Shown here one piece after another: positions 41,371 to 50,967 of a stretch of 64,000 bases of DNA. The notes beneath the pieces are model-generated. The model did no database searches, was not told the origin of the DNA, and saw only the letters and a list, made by a program, of their open reading frames with translations. Every line of letters starts with the position of its first letter. The first letter of the stretch is position 1. Source of the DNA: Undaria pinnatifida (taxonomy: Eukaryota; Sar; Phaeophyceae; Laminariales; Alariaceae); the NCBI GenBank assembly GCA_012845835.1, contig JABAKD010000023.1:6957147-7021146 (forward strand), written 5' to 3'. The position numbers and the translations under genes were made by a program.

Positions 41371-42631
41371 TAAGCACGTACGGCCAAATTGGACAAAGGT
41401 GGTTCATAGTTTTTTCGCCTTCGGCGATGTAGAAAAATTGACCCCCTCAAAAGGCCCTCAAAATGTTTTTCCTTTGCGGCGAAATTTTTTTGCGCGCCCA
41501 TAATCGCGTGTTGCGCTGCGCGCAACCAACCTCGCGGCGACTGTTGCACAAAACGGTTTCACGTTGACCAAAATGTTGTGCCCTTGCAACAGCGCATAGC
41601 AGCTAATGAACGCCCTGGTACGTACCGATTGGCATGCACATGTTGCGGCTAGCCACCCTGAGAGTGCTTCAACCTTCGGCATCTTCTGTTGACGCGTTTT
41701 AATCTTTGACGCTTTGGGCGCCCACACTGCCGATGGCCCGATGGCCCGAGCCACTTGCGCAGCCAGGCCATCGACCGATGGCACGCACTCATGTCCTGCT
41801 TGATTGATCGACGCACACAGACGATCGACGACTCGTTGGTATTGCTATATTCGTGCGCCTCACGATCAATTCCGTTTCGAACGGCAAAACCGGTATTGTC
41901 AAAAAATTGACGGGCCTCGTTCTGCCTTTGTATAGACTATTGTTCTTATGGTGTTTCATTAGGTGTCCACTATCTGCACGAGTTACAGACCAACCGTCTA
42001 TCATACCTCTGCTGATAAGTTAAGGTCTGATTTCCGTTGTTTCATTCGTTGTGCGATTCGGAATGCTGAATCGTGAGATTCGGAATCAACAGTGTTTAGG
42101 AAGGCCGTCGTGCGATACAGAATTCGGCGCGTACATATTGGCGCGTACTTATGGCCTATATCGCACAAAAGTATAATAAAATGGCGAGACCTGCGGAGCA
42201 TGTAGCAAACATAACAACTTGGTAGCATCCTGCCTTAGGCCACGCGCCCTGCGCTGACTGGCTTAGAATAGGTAGCTGCACGTTCGCGTAAAGAGTAGGG
42301 TGGTTCTTAGGAGAGCATTAGTCCTAGGACTCGATGTAATTGGTTGTGTTGTGAGCTGGTCCTTACTCCCGCTTTAAGTAAGTATGCAATGATTCATACA
42401 CGTGGCCTTGTAGAAGTGGCCGACGTAGGCAGTTAGCTGCTTGCACTCAGGAGTGACGTTTGGTATGAAGCTTTGGATCCATTGCCAGTACGAGAGCTGG
42501 TATTTTGGAGCTTGGCCAAAGCCAAGCTTCCACCCCCCCCCTCCTCTCCTCCCCCCTCTCGATCACTGTGGTATCCTGACCTAAATCAGCAAACCTTGCT
42601 CGATAACAATAAGATAATTTATGTCCTACCT

Positions 42632-43204
42632 GGGTTTTATATTGTCGTCAGCGGTGGTCTCGCGATAGACACACCTGTCCCTTCTGAGGAATCGTATCGG
42701 CAAGGATCCCGCAAGGCAAACACTTTCATACTTGGTGTCGTCGGCAGTGTTGGGCGTCCGCCGACCCCGCGGAATTACAGCACACAACTCGACCTCCAGC
42801 GATTCTGGACTCACAGCTGACCGCCTCGTACTGACCATACCACTCTCCCTGGGCCCAAGGGACAGTTTACCCGCGGATTCTTCTGTGGAAGACTCGACCA
42901 CGACAAAAAAGACCACACCAGGAGCCCCTGCACCTCCACCCACTCCCCGGTCACGGACTACTGCAGGTACCGCGTCTGCTTTCGATTGCGTCCCGCTTAC
43001 TACTGGTGTACGCGGGTTTACTGGTGTGTACGCTTTCAGCGACAAGCTGTAGGCGTCGAGATCTGCTATTGTTCCGTTCGGGAACGTTAACATTTTTTTG
43101 TGAGTCTCTTCGGGACATTCAAGGCGTTGCTCGCTTGATCTACATCGGCATCGGGAGAGTCCAAAAAGGAGATCATGCTCCGCCATCACGTAGAGCCATT
43201 TCAC
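42632..43204 (-). CDS. Hypothetical coding exon, unknown function
   Basis: A 190-codon open frame with plausible composition: KWLYVMAEHDLLFGLSRC, LECPEETHKKMLTFPNGTIA, then Ser/Thr/Pro-rich parts and RFLRRDRCVYRETTADDN. It ends at a possible donor (CCCAG|GTAGGA). An in-frame ATG is at the MAEHD position; no acceptor is clear upstream. The plus strand has a 106-codon frame in the same place, so coding status is doubtful. Confidence 0.27.
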
Positions 43205-43499
43205 ATGCGTCAGCGGTATGTTCGACCAGTTGATGAATGGTCGGTCTTCACGTCTGCGCCTTCTATACCTGTACCGGCCTCCCTGCGCCGGATAGACGGG
43301 GCATCGTCTTCCTTGTCCGCGTGTTTTTGTTGTTACTGCCGCCCCGCCGGTGTTTTGGGCACGTGGTCTGCGATCTCACGTGGTCGTGAACGGGCTCTTT
43401 CAATTCCGGTGGCGTTTTCAACCACGGGTTGGGGATGGTTGTGGTGTCTACCCATACAACGTTTACGTCGTCGTGTATGCTTGCAGGTGCGGTCACAGC

Positions 43500-43900
43500 T
43501 CGTTGGCCCCCTCGCGCACGTCACGTTGTTGTTAGCCGTCCATCCGGGTAAGGCTTGCGTGCACCATTTAGTGGCCTTCGTGGGCATGTGCGGAATATCG
43601 TGGTGTTTGCACGTGCTCCAGCGAAGCGTGTGTCGCAGCTCGTCGGCTTACTCTCGTGAATGTATCGTCTATTTCCCCTTACCCGGCGAAGGTCTCGTGC
43701 ACCGCTTAATGGCCCCCGTGGACATGCGGCGTGTCGGCCATGTCTCGTTTGGGGCGCGCCCGAGGGGAATAGTTTTTCAGTGCACCGTTTAATGATCTCC
43801 GTGAGAGATGCTGCGTCTCGTGGTGTGTACGGCTTCTTCAACGAAGCCAGCGTCACACCTCGTCGGCTTCCCCGCGGGCATGTATCTCGTGTGCCGTTGG
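43500..43900 (+). repeat. Diverged tandem repeat
   Basis: 'gtgcaccgtttaatggcc.ccgtggacatg.gg' and 'gtcgcagctcgtcggctt.c.cgcg.gcatgtatc' recur three to four times. Confidence 0.6.
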
Positions 43901-43982
43901 TAAGGTATTAGGGGGGTACTAGTCCGTTTGAACCACTTGCATAAGGTTAACCAATGACTTATCCAAACTAAGCCTTATACCA
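43898..43982 (-). mobile_element. Solo terminal repeat of the TRIM family
   Basis: Reverse complement of the TRIM terminal repeat, from the AAGGTATTAG edge through GTCCGTTTGA..CCACTTGCA to AAACTAAGCCTTATA, with several changes. No partner repeat nearby. Confidence 0.7.
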
Positions 43983-44068
43983 GAAGCACACCCTCCGTTA
44001 AACTATCACTTCGAAATATATATATATATATATCGATTTCTTATATCACAGCAGGCCCGATACTTCTG

Positions 44069-44390
44069 TTCGCCCCGGTGGCGTATCCTCGAGCCTGGTG
44101 TAGGTCAGTTTCGTGAGTTGGAATCCCTCCGAGTGCATACTCGAGTGAATTCGTGGGGACTTTTTCTTAGTGCACAAATTGACTTGCGGAAAAGCGCGAG
44201 AGCGTGAGAGTAAGCATCACTCGATGAAAAATCGACGAGCAGTTGGATTGCTGAACCCTATCTACGCGCGATGAAAATTGAAGGCAAGAACCGGGGGAGG
44301 GGGGGGGGGGGAAGAATGGACGACACCTGTGACCACGGCTTGTCCAGATGCTGGAAAGTTAGATGTGTTTGAACAAAAAACAAAAAAAAC
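44069..44390 (+). mobile_element. tRNA-like SINE (family D), copy 2
   Basis: Same head and body as copy 1. The tail is A-rich (ACAAAAAACAAAAAAAAC). ACTTCTGT before and ACTTATGT after look like an 8-base target duplication with one change. A poly-G insertion lies in the body. Confidence 0.75.
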
Positions 44391-44559
44391 TTATGTGCTG
44401 TAGAGTCTACAGCAGTAGTTTTAGTAGCGGTACAGCGGGCACCCCATGAAATATATTTGCTCAACAATCATGCATAACGTCATCCCGCTTTAGACATAAC
44501 CGGTACCAGGTACATATGTGGACTAGACTATAGACTAGACTAATACCATTAAAAAAAAT

Positions 44560-44715
44560 TAAAGCACGCTCCATCCAGCGTTAGATAGAAGATTTCGCCG
44601 AAACTCATCTTTGCAAGCTGTGGTGTGTGATACTCCGATCGCGCGTATCACTGTGTGTGTTCCCATTAAAGATATCGGTCGGCGACTCCCCTTAGATCAG
44701 CTTGTACCCAGGGTC
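44560..44715 (+). repeat. Family C element, long form
   Basis: Same landmarks as the copy at 30735-30910; the similarity continues into a downstream 'aaaccatgaaatccgtttcgaggggg' block present near 30935. Confidence 0.7.
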
Positions 44716-44990
44716 GGTGACGCTAATCAAACCTGTGCAAGGAAACCATGAAATCCGTTTCGAGGGGGGGAAATCTGACGGCTGTGGAATGCATCAGTTT
44801 GTATATGCCACCCTGTACTTCGTATGGAGATGCACCGTTTTTTTCTCTGGAGCTCCTCGCTCGAGAGGAGAGCTCTCTATCCTCCTATCAGTGCGCTGTG
44901 GATCACCACCCTTCCTCGTAGTGGAGTGGATCACATTGACTATACTATGGCATCTAGATCACCGGGCTTGTGAACCGCAACATATTTAAA

Positions 44991-45100
44991 TGGCTGCTGG
45001 ATCACCCGCAAATTATAGGATGGCTGCTGGATCACCCGCAAAGTATAGGATGGCTGCTGGATCACCCGCAAAGTACAGGATGGCTGCTGGGCCACCCGTA
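44991..45100 (+). repeat. 30-bp minisatellite
   Basis: Nearly four units of TGGCTGCTGGATCACCCGCA plus AAGTATAGGA, period exactly 30. Confidence 0.93.
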
Positions 45101-46294
45101 CATTCATTCGGCTGATAAGTATTAAACTGCTCGCTGCTGGAATGCCGACGACGAAGTGGATGCCAATGTCTCAAGAGTAGATACCTGGTGTCCGGTACGA
45201 ATTTGATTTTTCAAAAGGCACACGACAAAATAAAACGACATTTCGTACGAATTCGTACACAACCAGCAAAACTCATTGGCAACATCGATCTAATTTAATT
45301 ACGATGTTGACACGATACCAATTTGAACTACATGCAGTAGTAGTAGCAGGAGGCAATGGGCGCGACAACACACGATGAGCCGGGCCCGGTCAAGATCGAC
45401 CTCCCTGCCATCATCATGCAACACCACTTCACGGAACGCCGCCCACGGATCTTGTCCTGTCTTCAGCCTTCATTAAGCCGGGGGGGACTGGCTCGCAGCT
45501 TTTTACCGAGTGCTGACGGCCCCCGCGGAGCCCCTTCTATTCCCCCTTACTTAGCGTACCTCCGCGTGGTTCTTGAACCAACGATTACGAGTTTGGTTGT
45601 CAGGCGGAAAACTAGCCCCGACCCCTTGTGCAGTGTTCTTTATGTTTTTGTTCTGTTTTTTGTCTTCCTCACGAGTTATGGCATATTCAACTTTTTTTGC
45701 TGAAACTTCGTTGGTGCAGTTATGGAGCGCTGATGGTTGCTGTAACTTCGTGCTTTGACTTCTTCGATGCGGGTTTTCACTGTGTTTTTTTCGTGTCAAA
45801 AGGCACAGAAGATACATGTTCCTCCAATTCGGCTCTTTTTCTTTAACAACTCAGCTTTTCCCGAGACTCGGATTCCACAAAAAAAGACTCATCCAGCGGC
45901 GGGGGACGCATGCACTTTTTGAGACGAAAACGTTACGTTTCTGACCGGCTGAGCTCTTCAACAGTGAAACGCTCTTGCGATCGATTATATAAGCATGGTG
46001 GTCTTACGAGTAAAATTGTATCGGGACTAGCGCGTGGGAGACGTTGGCCGGTTTGCGCGAACGAATGTCTTCGAAAGTCATTTTTCGGGTGGGATTTCGA
46101 CCTAGCTCCTCATGTTCGGAGCTCAGCAAATTCTGAATATCTTCCGCATACACGCCTGCCGTGGGATCGCCAACATGACCACCTTGAGCGTTTGCTCCGT
46201 ACGGTCCTAGACACGTAATCCTCTCCCACCCGTTGTCGTATTCTACTCCGGATTTATTTAGTTGTTTCGCTCGTTTTCTGGTGCTCCTTTTTCC

Positions 46295-46840
46295 TTGTGC
46301 TATCTATTCTATGCGTCCCGTGCACACAGACATTTCAATCGCTGGCTGGTATTCTTCTGCGAAAAAAGTGCACTCATTTCTAAGCTGCTAGCAGCTCGGA
46401 CGTCAGTTCTTTTTCTGGTGCTACTTTTCTTGGATCCTTGTACGTAGCGTCCCGTGCACAGACATTAAGCCGCTGACTGGTACCGCAGATTCACGTATTT
46501 TGTCAGTTGTTCTCAGATCGGACGAGGGCACCTTCTCCACCTTTTGTGGTGCTGCTTTTTCGCGCCCTGCGTCCCATGCACAGAGATTCAGCCGCTTGCC
46601 TGGTAATCTACAGTGCACGCTGGTATTCTGCGGTGCATGCTAATGTTCTGCAGTGCATGTATTCTAGGAATTCGGAGGGTACCTTTTTTCTTGGCAGTCT
46701 GTTTCAATGCCCCCGTATTGTGTTGGTTCAGACGCACAACGACCTAGCCTGTCAGTAGTTTTCTACGGTGCGTTCCTTACCTTGTGTTTGGCGTCCCATG
46801 CACAGATAGATATTCAGCTGCTGCTGCTGCCTGGTATACT
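46295..46840 (+). repeat. Tandem repeat of about 125 bp
   Basis: 'gcgtccc.tgcacagacatt.a.ccgctg.ctggta' occurs at 46312, 46447, 46568 and 46789, with TTTTTCTGGTGCTACTTTT between units. Confidence 0.65.
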
Positions 46841-46924
46841 AATATAGTGCAATTGTTATCTTCTTTCGGATGATGGGGCTCGTTTTTATTCCCGTTTGGG
46901 TGCCCTTATATTTTGTAACCAAAT

Positions 46925-47035
46925 GATTCTAAACACTCCAGCTGTGAGTTGGATACATTTAGGATCGATGCGAGTACGAACTCACATCTTTATGCAAGCT
47001 GCGTGATACACCTGCCGCTCGGTTGCCCTACAGGA
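46925..47035 (+). repeat. Family C element
   Basis: 'aaacactccagctgtgagttgg', then 'ctcacatctttatgcaagctgcgtgatacacc'; a short insertion splits the core. Confidence 0.6.
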
Positions 47036-47193
47036 AGGTATATTCTTGTTGGTTCAAGTGCACAACGACCCAGCCTGTCAGCGGCTTTCTACACTGGTTT
47101 TCCAGTGTCCTTGTTCTTGTGAGGTCCCCTTGCTCGAACAAACTCTCCCCAGCGATTCTTTGACACCAAACCAGTAAAATAAGTGAAGGGTTC

Positions 47194-47875
47194 GACGCGT
47201 GCTACGATAGAGGTATACCGTTTTTCGGCGAAAATGGTTTCTGAATGACGGGGCTCCCTTAACTTCAACCAAAATCGTCGGCAATCATAGCTCATATATA
47301 TGTTTGTGTCATAAGGCTTAGTTTGGGTAAGCTAGCATTGGTTATCCTTCTTGCAAGTGCTCAAACGGACTAATAGACCACCCCACTGATACCTCAACAA
47401 ATGGCGTCGTCGACAGTCCCTGGATGTCTTTTTTTTCGGTTGTGGGTTCAAATCCGACCATCCACAATAATAATAACAAACCTTTTCAGACTTTCCCCAC
47501 GTCGAACTTGAACAAATACTCTCCCCGGTATCCCCAGGAAATGAAACGGCTTGGGATACGGACAGGTCCGCCCGTATATCCGGCCGACCTTCTATCCCGC
47601 CGTTTCAGGCGCCGGGGGGGGTGTTTTAAGGCTTAGCTTGGGTAATCTATTGGTTGACCTTTTGCAAGTAGTCAAATGGACTAATACTCAAATGGACTAA
47701 TACTCCACAAGTACCTTAACATTTGCACGATTTCTCGTCGTGTATCTTGGCCATGGGAGTTTTCATCCGGCAGCAGTTGAGGTTTTCTCCGAATCAGTTT
47801 TCGGGAGAGGTCTGAAACTCCGAATTTGAGGAAACCTCAGAAAAAAAATGGTGCACCTCTATTGTAGCACGGGTG
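47194..47875 (+). mobile_element. MITE family A copy, split by a TRIM retroelement
   Basis: Left half 47194-47306 with terminal GACGCGTGCTACGATAGAGG, right half 47722-47875 ending ACCTCTATTGTAGCACGGG. The TRIM at 47307-47721 sits between, with TTTG repeated on both sides. Confidence 0.78.
47307..47721 (+). mobile_element. TRIM (terminal-repeat retrotransposon in miniature), copy 1
   Basis: Direct terminal repeats 47307-47399 and 47622-47721, both starting TGT and ending ACA, flank about 220 bases. A G-run (polypurine) immediately precedes the right repeat. The target duplication TTTG flanks the element at 47303-47306 and 47722-47725. The internal part has a tRNA-like stretch (GTGGGTTC...). 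No protein is coded. Confidence 0.82.
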
Positions 47876-47884
47876 GTTTTAACC

Positions 47885-48110
47885 CTTACCAGAGGCGTCT
47901 TAGCCTCATGTGCGAGGTGTCGGTTGGTCTATGGCCTGATTCGTTTTTCGTTGTTTTGAATAGCAATTTCTTCGACCCACTTCCCGATTTCCTGATGATA
48001 TCTTAGGTTGACCATCTCAACACAGTCGCATGATGTGCATCTACGGGTATTTAGAGTGGGCTAATGTTATGGCGTGGTTCATGTATACGCTCTTTGTATG
48101 AGCAATAGAC
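47885..48110 (+). repeat. Dispersed repeat, copy 1 of 2
   Basis: 'cttagcctca.tg.gaggtgt', 'gtttcgaatagc', 'gatgtgcatctacg' and 'agagtgggctaatgtt' are shared in order with 51330-51560. Confidence 0.6.
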
Positions 48111-48238
48111 CAACCGTACGTCCTAGCTGATACTCGATATTCACATGATTTTATATTTAGCAGGTAGACGTTGTCCGAACCAGAAGGTTAGCAGGATCTG
48201 GTTCGTGTGATCGGGAAAACGGTACGTACGTATACAGT

Positions 48239-49662
48239 GTGAAAGCACTATCTACCAGGTATGCCACAAGCCACGGCTTCATCCGATTCGCTGGTTTTAT
48301 AGTGGTATGTGCGCATGCACGCTTGATAGCTTTACTCGTCACGCCAGGATTCGATCTAATTCACTGTGCTCTGGTATATTTCCAGATAGATGTAGTATAT
48401 ACTCTGCTTCAAGTGAGCCCTACGACACAAGGGAGGCTTGTTGTGAGCGCGGGTGAAGTACTGCACGGTGCAGAGGGCTTTAGTGTCGATGGCAATTCCC
48501 TATATGACGCATTATTAGAACCCTTGCCGATATGAGAGCCGATGCACGGAAGCTTGGTGGCTGCCCGCCTCACCCCACCTGTTCACTCTGTAGTCTGTGG
48601 CCCAATCAAGCACGCCTGGCACGATTATTAAAAGAGCTCTATTGCTAACATGGTTCCAGCGGACTGACTGCTGTGGTCAAAGCGGTGCGAACATCTGTGT
48701 GTGGTCAACCTTTTGTGGATCATACATCAGGGACGGCCAGGCACATTGTTGAAATACATCGGTTATGCAAAGAATGACGTGCTCCCAGCACCCCAGTCTC
48801 AGGGCGCGAAGTTCACTGCAACACACAGTGTGAAGAGGATGGTATATAGGTGTCTTTATAAACTTGTCCCGGATGCTGATCAGAGGGGAAGAGATGGAGT
48901 GGGCGAGTTGGCGCCGGTATGCGAAGCCTACGTGCTCGGCTCCATGTACCACGGGCTGCTGTTCCGAAGTCTCGAAATTCCATAATCTAATACTTCGCAC
49001 ATTAAGAAAGTCCCTACGGCTGTCCTCAGCATTCCACAACGATCCGAACAAAGGAATATTTCACGTATCATTCCCATACTACAATATCCCGCAATATCCT
49101 GTCGGATAACCCGAAGTAGCCACCGTATGTTTCTACTATTGTTCGTTGGGCCTATAACTACATTGAACACACATCGTTCGTAGTACGTGCTCGCTCTTAA
49201 TGCGGCTGCCGGGGCCGGTCCGTCCATAGAGCCCGCACTAAAGCGGGACGTACGTGCACGCCTCCACATCACTACGTACATTAAATAGGACCCCGCAGGT
49301 GCTTAGCTGGCGGTGGCCCCGCCGCAGACGATTCCAACCACTCCAGATTCCACGTGCAGCAGGGAATCTGTCAGTGTCGCGTAAAGTTTGACAAGTCGCC
49401 TTCGCCTTTCTTTGCGGTATTGGTGGCGAAGTGGAACATCCAGTTGACCGATTTATTAATCCATCACTGTGTTCGTACCATCCATACGCATGAATGTGAT
49501 GTATTCGAAAAACCGACCAGCCGCGTTTCTATGTTGCAGCAAGCACGCACCCTACTCGTCCGCTTTATATCGCGTGCGTACATCATATGCAATACGTTAG
49601 GTTTACATAGTACAGTAATACGAAGGCCATACACGAAACAGTACAGGACAGCTATTAAATAA
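48239..49662 (+). other. Possible decayed coding region
   Basis: Several short plus-strand frames with protein-like stretches follow one another: GRLVVSAGEVLHGAEGF at about 48430, TATHSVKRMVYRCLYKLV and VCEAYVLGSMYHGLLF at 48820-48970, and SRVSMLQQARTLLVRFISRA near 49520. They are in different frames with stops between them. This may be a broken gene or transposon, or chance. Confidence 0.18.
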
Positions 49663-50626
49663 TGAGAAACGGGAATCTGGGCTCAGCAGGCTGGCTTTCC
49701 TGTTTTTACTGTCCTTTTTCGCAAAGCCCCTTTTTTATGGAGACCTTTTTCCTTGTTTTCCGCAGGCCGAAATAGATCCGATTCCGATTGTGGTTTGAAC
49801 ACATTGACCCAGCACTTCGACCCGACGGCGCTGGAGATTTTCCCCACGTAGGTGAAGGGCGACTTTTCTTGGGTGCAGCGGAGGCCAAGGCTCGAGTCTT
49901 TAATATTTCTTGGGAGTTAGCGGATTGACGTATTATTTATATTTCCCCTGTTGCTTGCTCAAGGTGTCCTGTGCTGTTGTAGATCAAACACAATAACTCA
50001 AATGCAATAGGATCCAACTACTACAGCAACAGGTCGCATAGAACAGGTCGCGAACAATAGGCCAAACACAACAGGCTACACACACGACATAGGTCACATA
50101 CACAATAGGCCAAATTCAAACACACAAAAAAGGTCTTTGATGACAATTCAATAGGAAGGAGGTCAAACACAACAGGTCACACATACATGCTTACGGGGTG
50201 GGGCACTAGCTGGCCACCTCGTAAGCATGTCTTGTAGCTACACTTCAAAAAAATATCCCACACGTTGAACAGATGAGATGCCCATCGAAGGTCTGTGGCT
50301 ATGCATGGCGGATCGATCCCTTGGTTTACATACGATTAGAGCGAAGGGATTATTTCGGGGTTAAATCGTACGCCCCCACTTTCTCATTTAAACTTCTTCA
50401 TAATACCTGGTACGAGACTGACCGCCCTAGATTCTTTTCACCAACTCGGACGACCTTAGCAAGGTGGCAAAGGCACCTGCTGGAGCAGCGCTGACGCGCT
50501 CTGTCCCAGAATTGCAGTAATTCGAGCGATCATGATGGTCTGAAAGACTGCGGCTATGCATGACAACGATTACCTACCCTCGCCTTCCCTCCCCTCCGTT
50601 ATTCTTGCTAGGCCAAGGAACAATCG

Positions 50627-50967
50627 ATGTCACCTTTGGAAAGAGGAGAGCCGCGAACAGGCGAAATTATGATGAAGAGAGGAGGAGAAGCACCTTTTAC
50701 GCGGAAAGCGCGTTTAATGGTAGCGCTGACGGTCATTGCCACTTTCTCGGCAGCGATGTTCGTGGTGCCGCTCAGGGGAGGCGCAAGCGGGAGTTTCACG
50801 ATTACGGGTGACGTATCGACGCCATCTCTCAAGACCAATAGACCACTACCACCATCGCCGCCGAGCCGCGATCTTTCGTCGCGCGAGGGCAAGGGCGGCG
50901 GGAGGAAGGAGAACGGGCAGCCGTGGAGAGCTGTTCCCGTTGTGCTGACGCCGACGAACCGTTCTGG
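50627..50967 (+). CDS. Exon 1 of the GT92-like gene: signal anchor
   Basis: ATGs in frame lie at 50627, 50669 and 50672; the last two give a cytosolic tail of about 15 residues, the first about 29. A basic patch (FTRKAR) precedes a hydrophobic segment LMVALTVIATFSAAMFVV. Pro/Ser-rich and charged stem follows, ending VVLTPTNRSG at donor GTGGGT, phase 2. The leader upstream is pyrimidine-rich (50575-50610). Confidence 0.65.

Larger units (their letters stand above)
32341..42631. other. Gene-poor repeat region
   Basis: Ten kilobases without a supportable exon. It contains the hairpin repeats, GCAGC sequence, the GGGCCATTG tandem repeat, CTG repeat and palindromes listed separately. The 180-codon frame at 40440-40982 has no splice or family support. 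From about 34480 to 36850 no feature beyond short homopolymers is seen. Confidence 0.45.
43205..50626. other. Repeat region between the hypothetical exon and the GT92-like gene
   Basis: Tandem repeats, a solo TRIM terminal repeat, SINE copy 2, family C copies, and the MITE/TRIM nest. A short plus frame at 45356-45480 (VKIDLPAIIMQHHF) looks protein-like but is isolated. From 49920 to 50190 there are irregular repeats of the 'aacaggtcacacac' type. Confidence 0.45.

Noticed and set aside
50627..50967. Secreted signal peptide rather than signal anchor
   Set aside because: The hydrophobic segment follows a long basic tail and no clear cleavage site is seen; a type II anchor fits glycosyltransferases better, though this is not proof.
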